DNA of 64,000 nucleotides, from the NCBI GenBank assembly GCA_030803735.1, contig JAURUC010000001.1, forward strand, positions 1,497,501 to 1,561,500, given 5' to 3'. Below are positions 9,761 to 22,178 of the stretch, piece after piece. The notes below the pieces were generated by a model, which was not told the origin of the DNA, did no database searches, and was given only the letters and a program-made list of their open reading frames with translations. Position numbers and translations under genes: made by a program. This DNA comes from Actinopolyspora lacussalsi (GTDB lineage: Bacteria > Actinomycetota > Actinomycetes > Mycobacteriales > Pseudonocardiaceae). Numbering within the stretch: the first letter of the stretch is position 1; each line of letters starts with the position of its first letter.

Positions 9761-12190
9761 ATGATAATCGTCTCGCCGGACGCTCCCGGCTGCCACTCGT
9801 CGATCGCCGAAGCGGTGGACTCGGCTCCCGAGGGAGCGACGGTGCACATCGCACCCGGGAAGTACGAGGAGAGCCTGGCGCCGCGCAGACCGGTCACGCT
9901 CGTCGCCGAGGACGGGCCGGACACCGTCGAGATCAGCTCCGCGCGGGGGCCGGTGATATCGGGCGACGTCGCGACGAAGCTCAGCGGACTGACCCTGCGC
10001 TCCACTGATCCGGAAAGTCCCGTGGCCGTGGCCGGATCGGACCGGTTGACCATCACCGAGTGCCGGTTGGAGGCGACTGCCTGGGCGGCGGTCCACGGCC
10101 ACGGTCGGGGCGGCCTGACGATGCGCGACTGCTCGGTGCGCAACTCCGAGGGCGCCGGTGTGGTGATCACCTCGCCCCTCGGAAGTTCGGTCGAGCGGTG
10201 CACCTTCCCCGAGCCGGGAACGTCGGGGATCGTGGCCGCCGAGCAGGGGGTACTCACGCTGCGCTCGTGCACGGTCGAGCAGGCGGCGGGCAACGGACTG
10301 TGCCTGAACGGCAGCGGGCGCATCGACGGCGAGAACATCACGATCATCGGCGCGCGCAAGCCCGCGCTGGCCGTGGAGGAGCAAGCATCGGCCACGCTGA
10401 GCGGACTGGCGGCGCGTGACAGTCGTGGCATCGGCTGCTACCTCGCCACCGGTTCGACCGTGGAGCTCACCGATTGTTCCGTCGAGCGATCCGAGACGGA
10501 CGGACTGCTGATCGCCTCCACCGGCCGCGGCACGCTGGAGCGGTGCACCGTCGAACACACCAACCACCACGGCATCCGGATCACCGGTGGCTCGGCCGGA
10601 ATCCTCCGCGACTGCACGATCACGGGGGTGCGCGGGACGGGAGTCCTCGTCGAGGCGGAGTCGAGCACCGAGTTCGAGCGGCTCACCGTGACCGAGTGCC
10701 AGGGGACGGGACTGAGCGCCACGAGCGGCGCCACACCCTCCGCCCGGCGGCTGCGGATCACCGGCTCCACGGGAGCGGCCGTGGAGGTCACCAAGGGAGC
10801 GAAGGCCCGGCTGGACAACGTCGAGATCGAACGGGCCGGTGAGGTGGGCGTGCTCGTCGCGGACGACGGTGCGGCGACGGTCAACGGGTGCAGCGTGCTG
10901 GAAACGAACGGTTCCGGGGTAGCGGTGCTGCGTGCCGCGGACGCCACGTTCACCGACTGCGACGTCCATCGTGCCGGTGGCGACGGGGTGCACACCGGGG
11001 AACGGGGCGGGATCGTGCTGAACCGCTGCCGGGCCCGTTCCGGTCGGGCATGTGGCGTGCGGGTGGACCCCTCGGCCCGTGCCGAGGTGTCCGAATCGGA
11101 GTTCGCCGAGAACGAGGCCGACGGTATCAGCGTGCGCTCGACGGAGAGCGTGGTGCTGCGCGACTGCACGGCCACCGACAACCGTGGTGCGGGCCTGCGT
11201 CGCACGGTTCCCTCGGAGGCGTTGACGGTGGAGGGATTCACCAGCTCCGGAAACGGTTTCCCGGACGCGTACGGCCTCGGGAACGGGAACTCCGACTCCC
11301 CCTCCGGCGGGAACCCTGCCGAGGTCGGCGGCCCCGAGACCGGCACTGCCGAGGCGGGCACCGAGCAGAGCAAGCCGATGCGGGAGTTGACCTCGCTGGT
11401 GGGGCTGGAGGGAGTCAAGCACGACGTCACCACGCTGGTGAACCTGAACAAGATGGCAAAGCGGCGCCAGGAGGCCGGGCTGTCGGCGCCCCCAATGAGC
11501 AGGCACCTGGTCTTCGCGGGAGCACCGGGTACTGGCAAGACCACCGTGGCCCGGCTCTACGGCGCGGTGCTGGCCGAGCTGGGGGTGCTCGCCTCCGGGC
11601 ACCTGGTCGAGGTCTCGCGCGCCGATCTGGTCGCCGACATCGTCGGTGGCACCGCGATCAAGACCACCGAGGAGTTCAACAAGGCGCTGGGCGGAGTGCT
11701 CTTCGTCGACGAGGCGTACACCCTGAGCTCCTCCTCCGGTGGCTCCGGCCCGGACTTCGGCAAGGAGGCCGTGGACACCCTGGTCAAGCTGATGGAGGAC
11801 CACCGGGACGAGGTGGTGGTGATCGCGGCGGGCTACTCCGCGGAGATGCGCGAGTTCATGGCCACCAACCCCGGGCTGGAGTCCCGCTTCAGCCGGACCA
11901 TAGAGTTCACCAACTACACCGCCGAGGAACTGGTCACGATCGTGCGCCAGCAGTGCGCCGAGCACGACTACCAGCTCGACGAGAGCGCCGCCGAAGCACT
12001 GGAGGACTACTTCGAGGCGATGCCCAAGGACGGTACCTTCGGCAACGGCCGGACCGCGCGCAAGACCTTCGAGCGAATGGTCGACCACCAGGCCTCGCGA
12101 CTGTCGGTCTCGCCGGACACCTCCACCGCCGATCTGACCCGGCTGCTGGCCGAGGACGTCGAGGCCGTCCGGACAGGTGTGCCGGGCTGA
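9761..12190 (+). CDS. Right-handed beta-helix / AAA+ ATPase fusion (CbxX-EccA type)
   Basis: The protein is 809 residues from the ATG at 9761, which follows AGGAGAGCTG; an upstream in-frame start would lack this ribosome site. About the first 500 residues are regularly repeated, with ~22-residue turns of the type 'TLRSCTVEQAAGNGLCLNG', as in pectate-lyase-like parallel beta-helices. After a Gly/Ser/Glu linker comes a CbxX/CfqX-type AAA+ module (from about 11390) with Walker A 'GAPGTGKT', Walker B 'GGVLFVDEAYTLS' and a likely arginine finger in 'NPGLESRFSRTIEF'. This AAA+ type is the one found in EccA, the cytosolic chaperone-ATPase of ESX/type VII secretion. With a giant toxin gene nearby, a role in substrate handling is plausible but inferred; no ESX membrane genes are in the window. 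Confidence 0.85.
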   Translation: MIIVSPDAPGCHSSIAEAVDSAPEGATVHIAPGKYEESLAPRRPVTLVAEDGPDTVEISSARGPVISGDVATKLSGLTLRSTDPESPVAVAGSDRLTITECRLEATAWAAVHGHGRGGLTMRDCSVRNSEGAGVVITSPLGSSVERCTFPEPGTSGIVAAEQGVLTLRSCTVEQAAGNGLCLNGSGRIDGENITIIGARKPALAVEEQASATLSGLAARDSRGIGCYLATGSTVELTDCSVERSETDGLLIASTGRGTLERCTVEHTNHHGIRITGGSAGILRDCTITGVRGTGVLVEAESSTEFERLTVTECQGTGLSATSGATPSARRLRITGSTGAAVEVTKGAKARLDNVEIERAGEVGVLVADDGAATVNGCSVLETNGSGVAVLRAADATFTDCDVHRAGGDGVHTGERGGIVLNRCRARSGRACGVRVDPSARAEVSESEFAENEADGISVRSTESVVLRDCTATDNRGAGLRRTVPSEALTVEGFTSSGNGFPDAYGLGNGNSDSPSGGNPAEVGGPETGTAEAGTEQSKPMRELTSLVGLEGVKHDVTTLVNLNKMAKRRQEAGLSAPPMSRHLVFAGAPGTGKTTVARLYGAVLAELGVLASGHLVEVSRADLVADIVGGTAIKTTEEFNKALGGVLFVDEAYTLSSSSGGSGPDFGKEAVDTLVKLMEDHRDEVVVIAAGYSAEMREFMATNPGLESRFSRTIEFTNYTAEELVTIVRQQCAEHDYQLDESAAEALEDYFEAMPKDGTFGNGRTARKTFERMVDHQASRLSVSPDTSTADLTRLLAEDVEAVRTGVPG

Positions 12191-12262
12191 GTCGGGCAAA
12201 CCGGCTCGGGCCGCCGAGGACGCGAGAGCTCGAAGGCCGCACCGCCTCGGGACGGGAACGAC

Positions 12263-12697
12263 TCAGCCCGGGAACAGCTCACCGAGGCGGTGCAACGACT
12301 TCTCGATGGCCGCTCTGTTCCGCCGGGGGAACGGACTCAGCGAGATCAGCAGCGGAATCCGAGCGGTCGACCAGTCGAAGGTTTCGGTCACCTCGGTTCG
12401 CTCCCCAACCGGGCGAAGCCGCCAACGCCAGCGGTGACCGTTGAAGTGTCGCCACGCGATCAGGCGGTCCTGCTCGAACTCCACCACCGTGTTCAGGATC
12501 TTGTACGAGGCGCCCATCTTCATGTCCATGCCGAACTTCGAGCCGAGTTCGAGCCGCTGGGGGCCACCCTGCTGTGCCCGTAGCACCGTGCCCGAACCGT
12601 CGAACAGCGAGTGCCGGTCCGGATCGGTGAGCAGCTCGAAGATCCTGTCCGGTGTGGTCGCGACCGTCCTGGTCGCCGACACCTGGCGTTCTACCAT
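12263..12697 (-). CDS. SRPBCC (START/Bet v1-like) family protein
   Basis: A 144-residue protein with the typical polyketide-cyclase/SRPBCC pattern: N-terminal strand and helix ('ATTPDRIFELLTDPDRH'), a glycine-containing turn, antiparallel strands with conserved Trp ('LIAWRHFNGHRWRWRL') and a long C-terminal helix. These small helix-grip proteins bind hydrophobic ligands or act as cyclases. Nothing in the neighbourhood indicates a ligand. It is convergent with the beta-helix/AAA+ gene, 72 bp apart. Confidence 0.75.
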   Translation of the reverse strand: MVERQVSATRTVATTPDRIFELLTDPDRHSLFDGSGTVLRAQQGGPQRLELGSKFGMDMKMGASYKILNTVVEFEQDRLIAWRHFNGHRWRWRLRPVGERTEVTETFDWSTARIPLLISLSPFPRRNRAAIEKSLHRLGELFPG

Positions 12698-12833
12698 CCG
12701 GTAACCCTAATTCCCGAGCGACGCTCCGGAAGCAGCGGCCCTCGCCCGCATCCCGTGGCGGGCCCACCGGCAGCACGACGGTTACCCACCCGCTCCGCAC
12801 GTCGATCGGGTGAGGTCCGATCGTGCGGCGGAT

Positions 12834-13025
12834 TCAGCCGCCTCCGGCCACGAAGCGACGATGCAGCGTCGCGTCACCGCCGGTGACGATACGGTTGCGG
12901 TCCTCGGCGAGACGGCGCCCGTCGGAGGCCACCAGGACCGACCCGAAAGGCTCGTCACCCGCCCGCGACGCCTCCTCCGCCAGCTCCACGCAGCGACGCA
13001 GCTCCGATTCGGCCTCGCCGATCAT
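12834..13025 (-). pseudogene. Truncated nucleoside/guanine deaminase (CDA-fold) N-terminus
   Basis: The ATG at 13025 opens a frame whose ~55 residues match the N-terminus of CMP/dCMP-type nucleoside deaminases such as guanine deaminase or TadA-like proteins: 'LAEEASRAGDEPFGSVLVA' and 'RNRIVTGGDATLH'. In intact enzymes the zinc-ligand H-[AP]-E and later P-C-x-x-C follow at this point. Here the frame runs into nine unrelated residues and a stop, so the whole zinc site is lost. It lies head-to-head with ureidoglycine aminohydrolase, consistent with a former purine-catabolism pair. It is presumed non-functional. Confidence 0.7.
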
Positions 13026-13145
13026 GATCCCTCCTCGATCGCACCGGCGTCCCGCACACCTGGACCGACGACGCTGCCGTCCATGGATCACCCGACGGGA
13101 CGCGCGTTGACCCGACTGACGGGACTAACTAAAGTATCCTTCATA

Positions 13146-13171
13146 CGGAATCACTATTCCGAATAACGGAA
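13146..13171. promoter_or_regulatory. Overlapping inverted repeats in the promoter of the ureidoglycine aminohydrolase gene
   Basis: CGGAAT-CACT-ATTCCG (13146-13161) is a perfect 6-bp inverted repeat. The same TTCCG arm pairs again with CGGAA at 13167-13171, giving TTCCG-AATAA-CGGAA. The motif sits about 140 bp before the allE start in an AT-richer stretch. IclR-type regulators (AllR) control allantoin genes in actinomycetes, so an IclR/AllR-like operator is a reasonable guess, but no regulator gene is present here. Confidence 0.45.
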
Positions 13172-13307
13172 CAAACTGTCACAAAGATCACGGCCACCGA
13201 CGGAAACGATCTCTCCCCGGACCCCGGTGGGCACCCGGCATGCCAACGGCGCTCCGCACCGGAGGAGCGACCGGGCACGCGAAGTTCGACGAGGACAGGA
13301 GCGGACC

Positions 13308-14129
13308 TTGAACGCACCGACGTACCACGCACCGCAAGGCGGCCTCCCGTCGCAGGACACGCTGCTCACCGACCGGGCCGTGGTCAAGGAAGCCTACACC
13401 GTCATCCCACGCGGCGTGCTGCGCGACATCGTCACCAGCAACCTGCCCGGTTGGAACCGCACCCGCTCCTGGATCCTGGCCCGGCCCGTGGCCGGGTTCG
13501 CCACCACGTTCGCCCAGTACGTCGTCGAGGTCTCCCCCGGCGGCGGCAGCGACGAACCGGAACCGGAGCGCGGTGTCGAATCGGTGCTGTTCCTGCTCTC
13601 CGGCGCACTCACCGTCGTGCTCGAGGGCGAGACCCACGTCCTCTCCCCAGGCGGCTACGCCTACCTGCCCGCGGGCGCGGACTGGTCGGTGACCAACGAG
13701 TCCGAGGAGACGGCCAGCTTCCAGTGGGTCCGCAAGGCTTACGAGCCACTACCCGGGCACCCGGTTCCCGAGGGCTTCACCGTGCAGGAGCAGGACGTCA
13801 CCCCCACTCCGATGCCCGACACCGACGGCGCGTGGACGACCACCCGATTCGTCGATCCCGACGACCTGTCCCACGACATGCACGTCAACATCGTCACGTT
13901 CGATCCCGGTGCCGTGATCCCCTTCGCCGAGACGCACGTGATGGAGCACGGTATCTACGTCCTGGAGGGCAAGGCGGTCTACCGCCTCAACGACGACTGG
14001 GTCGAGGTCGAAGCGGGCGACTTCATGTGGCTGCGCGCCTTCTGCCCGCAGGCCTGCTACGCCGGTGGCCCCGGCAAGTTCCGCTACCTGCTCTACAAGG
14101 ACGTCAACCGTCAGATCAAGCTCACTTGA
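13308..14129 (+). CDS. allE: (S)-ureidoglycine aminohydrolase, bicupin
   Basis: The protein is 273 residues from a TTG start at 13308, chosen because ACAGGAGCG lies six bases upstream; longer in-frame starts lack a site. It consists of two cupin domains. The C-terminal one has the manganese-ligand pattern 'FAETHVMEHGIYVLEG' (Glu, His, His) and a later Gln in 'CPQACYAGG', as in ureidoglycine aminohydrolase. This enzyme releases ammonia from (S)-ureidoglycine, the product of allantoate amidohydrolase in allantoin degradation. Other allantoin genes are not in the window; only a broken deaminase lies upstream. Length and motifs agree with the family. Confidence 0.88.
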   Translation: MNAPTYHAPQGGLPSQDTLLTDRAVVKEAYTVIPRGVLRDIVTSNLPGWNRTRSWILARPVAGFATTFAQYVVEVSPGGGSDEPEPERGVESVLFLLSGALTVVLEGETHVLSPGGYAYLPAGADWSVTNESEETASFQWVRKAYEPLPGHPVPEGFTVQEQDVTPTPMPDTDGAWTTTRFVDPDDLSHDMHVNIVTFDPGAVIPFAETHVMEHGIYVLEGKAVYRLNDDWVEVEAGDFMWLRAFCPQACYAGGPGKFRYLLYKDVNRQIKLT

Positions 14130-14286
14130 TCCCCCGCAACCGAGTCGCCACGGCGAAGGCTGTGGTTTCGTTGTTCACTTCCACCGATGCGGATGGGGCT
14201 ACCCCGAGTGTCGCTGGAGCCGCTCGATTATTGCTGGCGTACCCGGCCGAACCGGAATCAGACTTCGGGGCACCCTCACCGTGGCG

Positions 14287-14556
14287 TCACTCGAACCTGA
14301 TCACCTTGTGAGAGTGATACGGGCCCGTCATGTATTCATCGAATACATCACGCATGATTCGAGCATCGTTCGGCAATACGTTTTCGAAGTGCCCCCACCC
14401 AGCAAACGTAATCTCGTCAGGCAGCTCGACCAGCCCTGTTATGGCATCCCAGAAGGCATCCCAATTCATTCCGTACATATCGGGAAAACCAAAATAAACC
14501 TTGATTTTTCTATGCAGTCCAGCGCTGGTGCACACATCCGACAGATCGACGATCAC
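14287..14556 (-). CDS. Barstar-family ribonuclease inhibitor (immunity-type)
   Basis: An 89-residue acidic protein beginning 'MIVDLSDV' with the barstar signature 'FGFPDMYGMNWDAFWDAITG' and a later Asp/Glu-rich helix. Barstar proteins bind and block barnase-type RNases and are common immunity proteins of secreted or polymorphic toxins. The GTG start at 14556 overlaps the end of a longer frame (14510-14779) whose middle resembles the C-terminal half of an RNase, suggesting a former toxin-immunity pair in toxin-first order. No functional toxin remains next to it. Confidence 0.8.
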   Translation of the reverse strand: MIVDLSDVCTSAGLHRKIKVYFGFPDMYGMNWDAFWDAITGLVELPDEITFAGWGHFENVLPNDARIMRDVFDEYMTGPYHSHKVIRFE

Positions 14557-14779
14557 CGATCACACCACCCGTTTTCTGCTCGTATCCGCCGGCGTGCTCG
14601 ACAGTCTCGCAGTATGTGGACGTGATATAAAGCAAACCGTCTTCCGAGCATAAAAGCCTCGTGCCGGGCCGCTTGCCGCGTTTCTGCCCACTGTCCATCC
14701 CGATACGGTGTGCCGCTGGTGGAACTGCGTGTCGAGGTTCCCGGAACAGTGCCGGTTCACGAACCCACCACAAGATCAC
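14510..14779 (-). pseudogene. Possible decayed barnase/RNase N1-like toxin end
   Basis: This frame just upstream of the barstar gene contains 'KRPGTRLLCSEDGLLYITS', which lines up loosely with the R-x-x-R-[RL]-[IL] and Y-[YI]-T-x-D-H-Y strands of microbial guanyl-type RNases. The catalytic Glu strand is not recognisable in this frame and the catalytic His of D-H-Y is replaced ('TSTYC'). A second frame across 14560-14760 also holds RNase-like pieces ('FHQRHTVSGWTV'), so a frameshift is likely. Adjacent barstar supports the reading; sequence similarity alone is weak. Confidence 0.35.
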
Positions 14780-14789
14780 CGAATATCGT

Positions 14790-15833
14790 CTAGTGATCGC
14801 GTCGGGTGACGAGGTGCGCGAGCGCGGTCAGCTCGTCGGTTCGGGCGGTTGGAGCGGCCGCGTCGAGGTGGCCCAGCGCTCGGGCGAGCAGCCGGTCGGT
14901 CTGGGCGTGACTCCAGGCGCGGCCACCCGCCGCGTCGACGAGATCGGCGATGTCGGTCAGCGCGACTTCCGAGGTCGACGGCTGGTGGTAGTGCGTGGCG
15001 AGCCGCTGTCCGGCGGTGGTGTCGGAGTTCAGCGCGAACACCACTGGCAGGGTCTTCTTCCGGGCGTGCAGGTCCGAATAGGCGGACTTGCCGGTGGTCT
15101 CGGGATCGCCCCAGATGCCGAGCAGGTCGTCGACGTGCTGAAAGGCCAGCCCGAGATCGTGACCGAAGCGACGCAGGTGCTCGACCCGCCGCGGCTCGGT
15201 CCCCGCGAACAGGGCACCGAGTTCGCAGGCGGCAGCCAGCAGCGCGGCGGTTTTGGCTTCGGCCATGCGTTGGCATCCGTCGACGTCGACATCACCGCGC
15301 TGTTCGAAGGCCAGATCCGTGGCCTGGCCTTGAACCAGCTCCTGGACAGTGTCGTTGAGCAGTCGCACACCGGCGAGGGCAGCCGGGTTCCCACTGTCGG
15401 CGAGCACCCCGGAAGCCAGCGAGAGCAGGGCATCGCCTGCCAGGATCGCCGCCTCCGACCCGAACACGGTCCAGGCCGTGGGGCGGTGACGACGAGTGGC
15501 GTCGGTGTCGATGAGATCGTCGTGCAGCAGCGAGAAATTGTGCACGAGCTCGACGGCGACAGCGGCGGGCAGCACCGCATCGGTGCTGCCACCCACGGCC
15601 TCGGCGGCGAGCAGGGCCAGCGCGGGGCGTAACGCCTTTCCGCCCGAGGCGTCGCTGGGAAGGCCGTGTTCATCGGTCCAGCCGAACTGGTATCGAGCGA
15701 TACGACGCATGTCCTCGGGCAGTGTGTCCACCGCGGACCGCAGCGCGGGATCGACTCGGCCGCGCGCGACGCCCAGGGCCTCGTAAGCCTCCGCTGCCGG
15801 AACCGCGTGTGGGAACACATCTGGGGTGGCCAT
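14790..15833 (-). CDS. Polyprenyl (short-chain isoprenyl) diphosphate synthase
   Basis: The protein is 347 residues from an ATG preceded by AAAGGAACACTCAC. It has both aspartate motifs of trans-prenyltransferases: 'LLHDDLIDTDATRRHRPT' (first, around residues 105-111) and 'QHVDDLLGIWGD' (second), plus K-T/K-K regions. An aromatic Phe lies five residues before the first Asp motif, which in the family goes with short products (FPP/GGPP range). It is the last gene of the four-gene minus-strand operon with two encapsulin shell proteins and geosmin synthase, 13 bp after a shell gene. Farnesyl diphosphate is the substrate of geosmin synthase, so precursor supply is the obvious role, but the chain length is not proven. 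It has no G-P-T-G-type motif. Confidence 0.88.
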   Translation of the reverse strand: MATPDVFPHAVPAAEAYEALGVARGRVDPALRSAVDTLPEDMRRIARYQFGWTDEHGLPSDASGGKALRPALALLAAEAVGGSTDAVLPAAVAVELVHNFSLLHDDLIDTDATRRHRPTAWTVFGSEAAILAGDALLSLASGVLADSGNPAALAGVRLLNDTVQELVQGQATDLAFEQRGDVDVDGCQRMAEAKTAALLAAACELGALFAGTEPRRVEHLRRFGHDLGLAFQHVDDLLGIWGDPETTGKSAYSDLHARKKTLPVVFALNSDTTAGQRLATHYHQPSTSEVALTDIADLVDAAGGRAWSHAQTDRLLARALGHLDAAAPTARTDELTALAHLVTRRDH

Positions 15834-15846
15834 GTGAGTGTTCCTT

Positions 15847-17259
15847 TCAGCGCCCGATCTCGACGTTTTCCAACACGCCGAGCGCGTCGGGGGTGAGCAC
15901 GGCGGCGGAGTAGTACGCGCTGACCAGATACGAAGTGACGGCCTTGTCGTTGATGCCCATGAACCGCACGTTGAGGCCGGGTGCGTACTCGTCGGGAATA
16001 CCGGTCTGGTGCAGCCCGACCACCCCTTGGTGCTTCTGCCCGGTTCGCATGACCAGGACCGAGCTGGTGTTGCTCTCGCTGATGGGGATCTTGTCGCAGG
16101 GCAGCAGCGGAACGCCGCGCCAGGAGGTCACGCGGGTGCCGTCCACGTCGACGCTGTCCGGGTAGACGCCCTGGCGGTTGCACTCGCGGCCGAACGCGGC
16201 GATGGTGCGCGGGTGGGCCAGGAAGAACTCCGACTTGCGGCGCCGGGACAGCAGTTCGTCGAAATCGCCCGGGGTGGGTGGGCCGCCCGCGGTCTGGATC
16301 CGTTGGCGCAGGTCGGCGTTGTGCAGTAGCCCGAACTCGCGGTTGTTGACCAGATCCGATTCCTGCTGCTCGCGCAGTTCCTCGACCGTCAGCCGGAGCT
16401 GCTGCTCGAGCTGGTTCATCGGTTGGCTGTAGAGGTCGTTGACCCGGGTGTGCACGCGCAGGATGGTCTGGGCGACGGCGAGTTCGTACTCACGAGGACT
16501 GAGATCGTAGTCGACGAAAGTACCGGACAGCTCGGTCTCACCCTCGTGGCCGGACGCCAGTCGCACGGCCGCTTCACCGTGCTTGTTGTGCTCGGGCGGG
16601 GTGTGGCCGCGCACCCGATCGAGGTGGGCACGCAGTGGTTCGGAACGGTCGGTGAGCTCGTCCACGTCGCGGCGGGACAGCCGCAGCACGATGCACGGTG
16701 TGAGCGCGGTGGCCGTGGCGGGCCAGGTGTCCCGACCGCCGGTGAGCACGTGCTCGCCGAGGTACTCCCCGTCGGCGAGCACGTCCCGCGACACCTCGCC
16801 ACCATAGGGCCCCGGAGTACTGGTGTTGACCTTGCCGTGGGCGAGCAGTATCAGCTCGTCGGCGGATTCACCAGCGGTGGTGATGCTCTCGCCCGGGGCG
16901 TAGTGGTGCTGGGTGAACCGCTCCGCCAGTGCTTCGAGCACCGTCTCGTCGTCGAGATCACGCAAGGGGGATATCTCGCGGAGCTCCGGTGGCAGAACGC
17001 GAACTCTGTCACCGGTGTTGGAAAACGTCAGGCGCCCGTCCCCGAGCTCGTAGGTCAGCCGCCGGTTGACCCGGTAGGAACCGCTGGTGGTTTCGACCCA
17101 GGGCAGCATGCGCAGCAGCCACCGAGGACTGATCGCCCGCATCTGCGGCGGCGTCTTCGTGGTGGTGGCCAGATTGCGGGCCGCGGCCGTGCCCAGGCTG
17201 AGCTGTCCCTGTCCGTTGGATCCCGGTTCGTCGGACGCGCTCGTAGCGATCTCGGTCAT
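15847..17259 (-). CDS. Family 2B encapsulin shell protein with cyclic-nucleotide-binding-like domain (shell 1)
   Basis: The 470-residue protein starts at an ATG behind GGGGGAGAGAC. The N-arm '[21 protein letters not shown]' and the HK97-like shell sequence resemble the EshA / family 2B encapsulins. A Crp-type cNMP-binding-like domain is inserted early (roughly residues 85-215, with '[17 protein letters not shown]'). The C-terminal half has the conserved '[20 protein letters not shown]' and '[14 protein letters not shown]' stretches. Family 2B shells assemble into protein compartments and are known to enclose terpene cyclases such as 2-methylisoborneol synthase. It is third in the operon, 50 bp after geosmin synthase. 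It is clearly paralogous to the shell gene at 19660 but differs throughout, so a two-component or alternative shell is likely. Confidence 0.9.
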   Translation of the reverse strand: MTEIATSASDEPGSNGQGQLSLGTAAARNLATTTKTPPQMRAISPRWLLRMLPWVETTSGSYRVNRRLTYELGDGRLTFSNTGDRVRVLPPELREISPLRDLDDETVLEALAERFTQHHYAPGESITTAGESADELILLAHGKVNTSTPGPYGGEVSRDVLADGEYLGEHVLTGGRDTWPATATALTPCIVLRLSRRDVDELTDRSEPLRAHLDRVRGHTPPEHNKHGEAAVRLASGHEGETELSGTFVDYDLSPREYELAVAQTILRVHTRVNDLYSQPMNQLEQQLRLTVEELREQQESDLVNNREFGLLHNADLRQRIQTAGGPPTPGDFDELLSRRRKSEFFLAHPRTIAAFGRECNRQGVYPDSVDVDGTRVTSWRGVPLLPCDKIPISESNTSSVLVMRTGQKHQGVVGLHQTGIPDEYAPGLNVRFMGINDKAVTSYLVSAYYSAAVLTPDALGVLENVEIGR

Positions 17260-17309
17260 GTCTCTCCCCCTCGCGTGTCGGATCTAAAAGCGGGCAGCCA
17301 CGGAACCGG

Positions 17310-21081
<3,772 letters not shown>

Positions 21082-21520
21082 ACACCACCATTTCGACGCA
21101 TGTCACACGTTCCTGTCCGCGTCGGATCAGTCAGTGCCCACGCACTGAAATCCCCCAGCGCGGTGCCGAGCATGCTCTTGCCCAGCCGGCGGACGACCAC
21201 AGCCGATCGCCCGATCAGGCGATCAACAGTCACCCGAAAGGGCAAACTAGTTGATCAAAGCGGCGCAACACAAGCAGTGTCCACATAGTCGTAGGCACGA
21301 GAGGGAGCTCGACACGGCAGAACGTCAACGCCACGGCGAGTAAGCCCTTTTCCACTCCTCACCGGGGAAACATTCGAAAACGTGCCAGGCGCGGCGGAGA
21401 CGGAAGCGAATGGGTCCGACCTCCCTCGGAACGGTGACGATGATCACCACGGGAGGCAGTGTTCGTGCCTGATCAACCGAAGGAATGACCCGGTCGGGCA
21501 AGCGGATGCCACCCGAGGAA
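21082..21520. other. Intergenic region upstream of the geosmin-encapsulin operon
   Basis: 439 bp without a supported gene. It must hold the promoter of the minus-strand geosmin operon (near 21090-21300, which includes an AT-richer stretch around 21240-21300) and the 3' end of the TetR gene transcript. No clear repeat, terminator hairpin or Crp-type palindrome was recognised. Confidence 0.5.
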
Positions 21521-22087
21521 TCACGGCGTGCCGAGCAGTTCGGCGACAGCCGCACGAGCATGACGCGCCGGAGCGGGATCACCACTGACACCCGCCGTGA
21601 CGACGGCCCCCTCGAACAGCAGAAACACCGGTTCGACCACCGCCACACCCGTGGCCCGAACCCACTCCGCGAGCTGATCGTGAAACGCCCGCTTGTGCGA
21701 CCGAACCTCGGCCAGCACCGCCTCCGAGGAAGAGCCGAGCTCGCCGTGGGCATTGATCCAGGCACACCCCCGGAAACCGGGCTCGACGAACCACTCGGCG
21801 AGCCAGTCGAACACCGCGAGCACCCGCTCACACGGATCCGAAACGCGCTCCACGAACGCGGCCAGGTCGTCCCGCCACCGCTGGTCGCGCCGCCGGAGCA
21901 TCGCCACCACCAGTTCCTCCTTGGCCGGGAAGAACCGGTAGATCCGCTTCAACGGCAGCGCCGAGGCCGTACGCACCTCGTCCATCCCGACCGCCTGGAT
22001 ACCTCGCTCGTAGAACAGCCGCTCCGCCGCGTCGAGCAGCGCAGCACGGTCCAGACGATCGCGTTCCTCGGTGAGTGGGGCCGGCAT
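21521..22087 (-). CDS. TetR-family transcriptional regulator
   Basis: A 188-residue protein with the N-terminal TetR helix-turn-helix ('[20 protein letters not shown]' and '[20 protein letters not shown]') and a helical ligand-binding C-terminal half. It is divergent from an NTF2-like gene. Two copies of a GAGAACG-type palindrome lie between them, one only 18 bp ahead of its own start, so it very likely represses itself and the neighbour. The ligand is unknown. Confidence 0.88.
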   Translation of the reverse strand: MPAPLTEERDRLDRAALLDAAERLFYERGIQAVGMDEVRTASALPLKRIYRFFPAKEELVVAMLRRRDQRWRDDLAAFVERVSDPCERVLAVFDWLAEWFVEPGFRGCAWINAHGELGSSSEAVLAEVRSHKRAFHDQLAEWVRATGVAVVEPVFLLFEGAVVTAGVSGDPAPARHARAAVAELLGTP

Positions 22088-22105
22088 CCGTGACTCCTTG
22101 ACGTC

Positions 22106-22158
22106 GAGAACGGTCGTTTCCTATTTTAGGGCATCATCAATAGAGAACGCACGTTCTC
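22106..22158. promoter_or_regulatory. Double TetR operator between divergent genes
   Basis: GAGAACG-CA-CGTTCTC at 22143-22158 is a perfect 7-bp inverted repeat. A second copy with a weaker right arm, GAGAACG-GT-CGTTTCC, lies at 22106-22121; the two are 37 bp apart from start to start. They occupy the short control region between the TetR gene and the NTF2-like gene, as expected for the operator of this TetR. Assignment is by position and symmetry. Confidence 0.75.
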
Positions 22159-22178
22159 AACACGTGAGGAGATCCGTC

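Noticed and set aside
9638..12199. 853-codon open frame antisense to the beta-helix/AAA+ gene
   Set aside because: Composition artefact of high GC; the sense strand has clear Walker A/B motifs and a ribosome site.
21082..21520. Search for a Crp-type operator before the encapsulin operon, prompted by the cNMP-like shell domains
   Set aside because: No TGTGA-N6-TCACA-like palindrome was seen; only a half-like GTCACAC near 21100.
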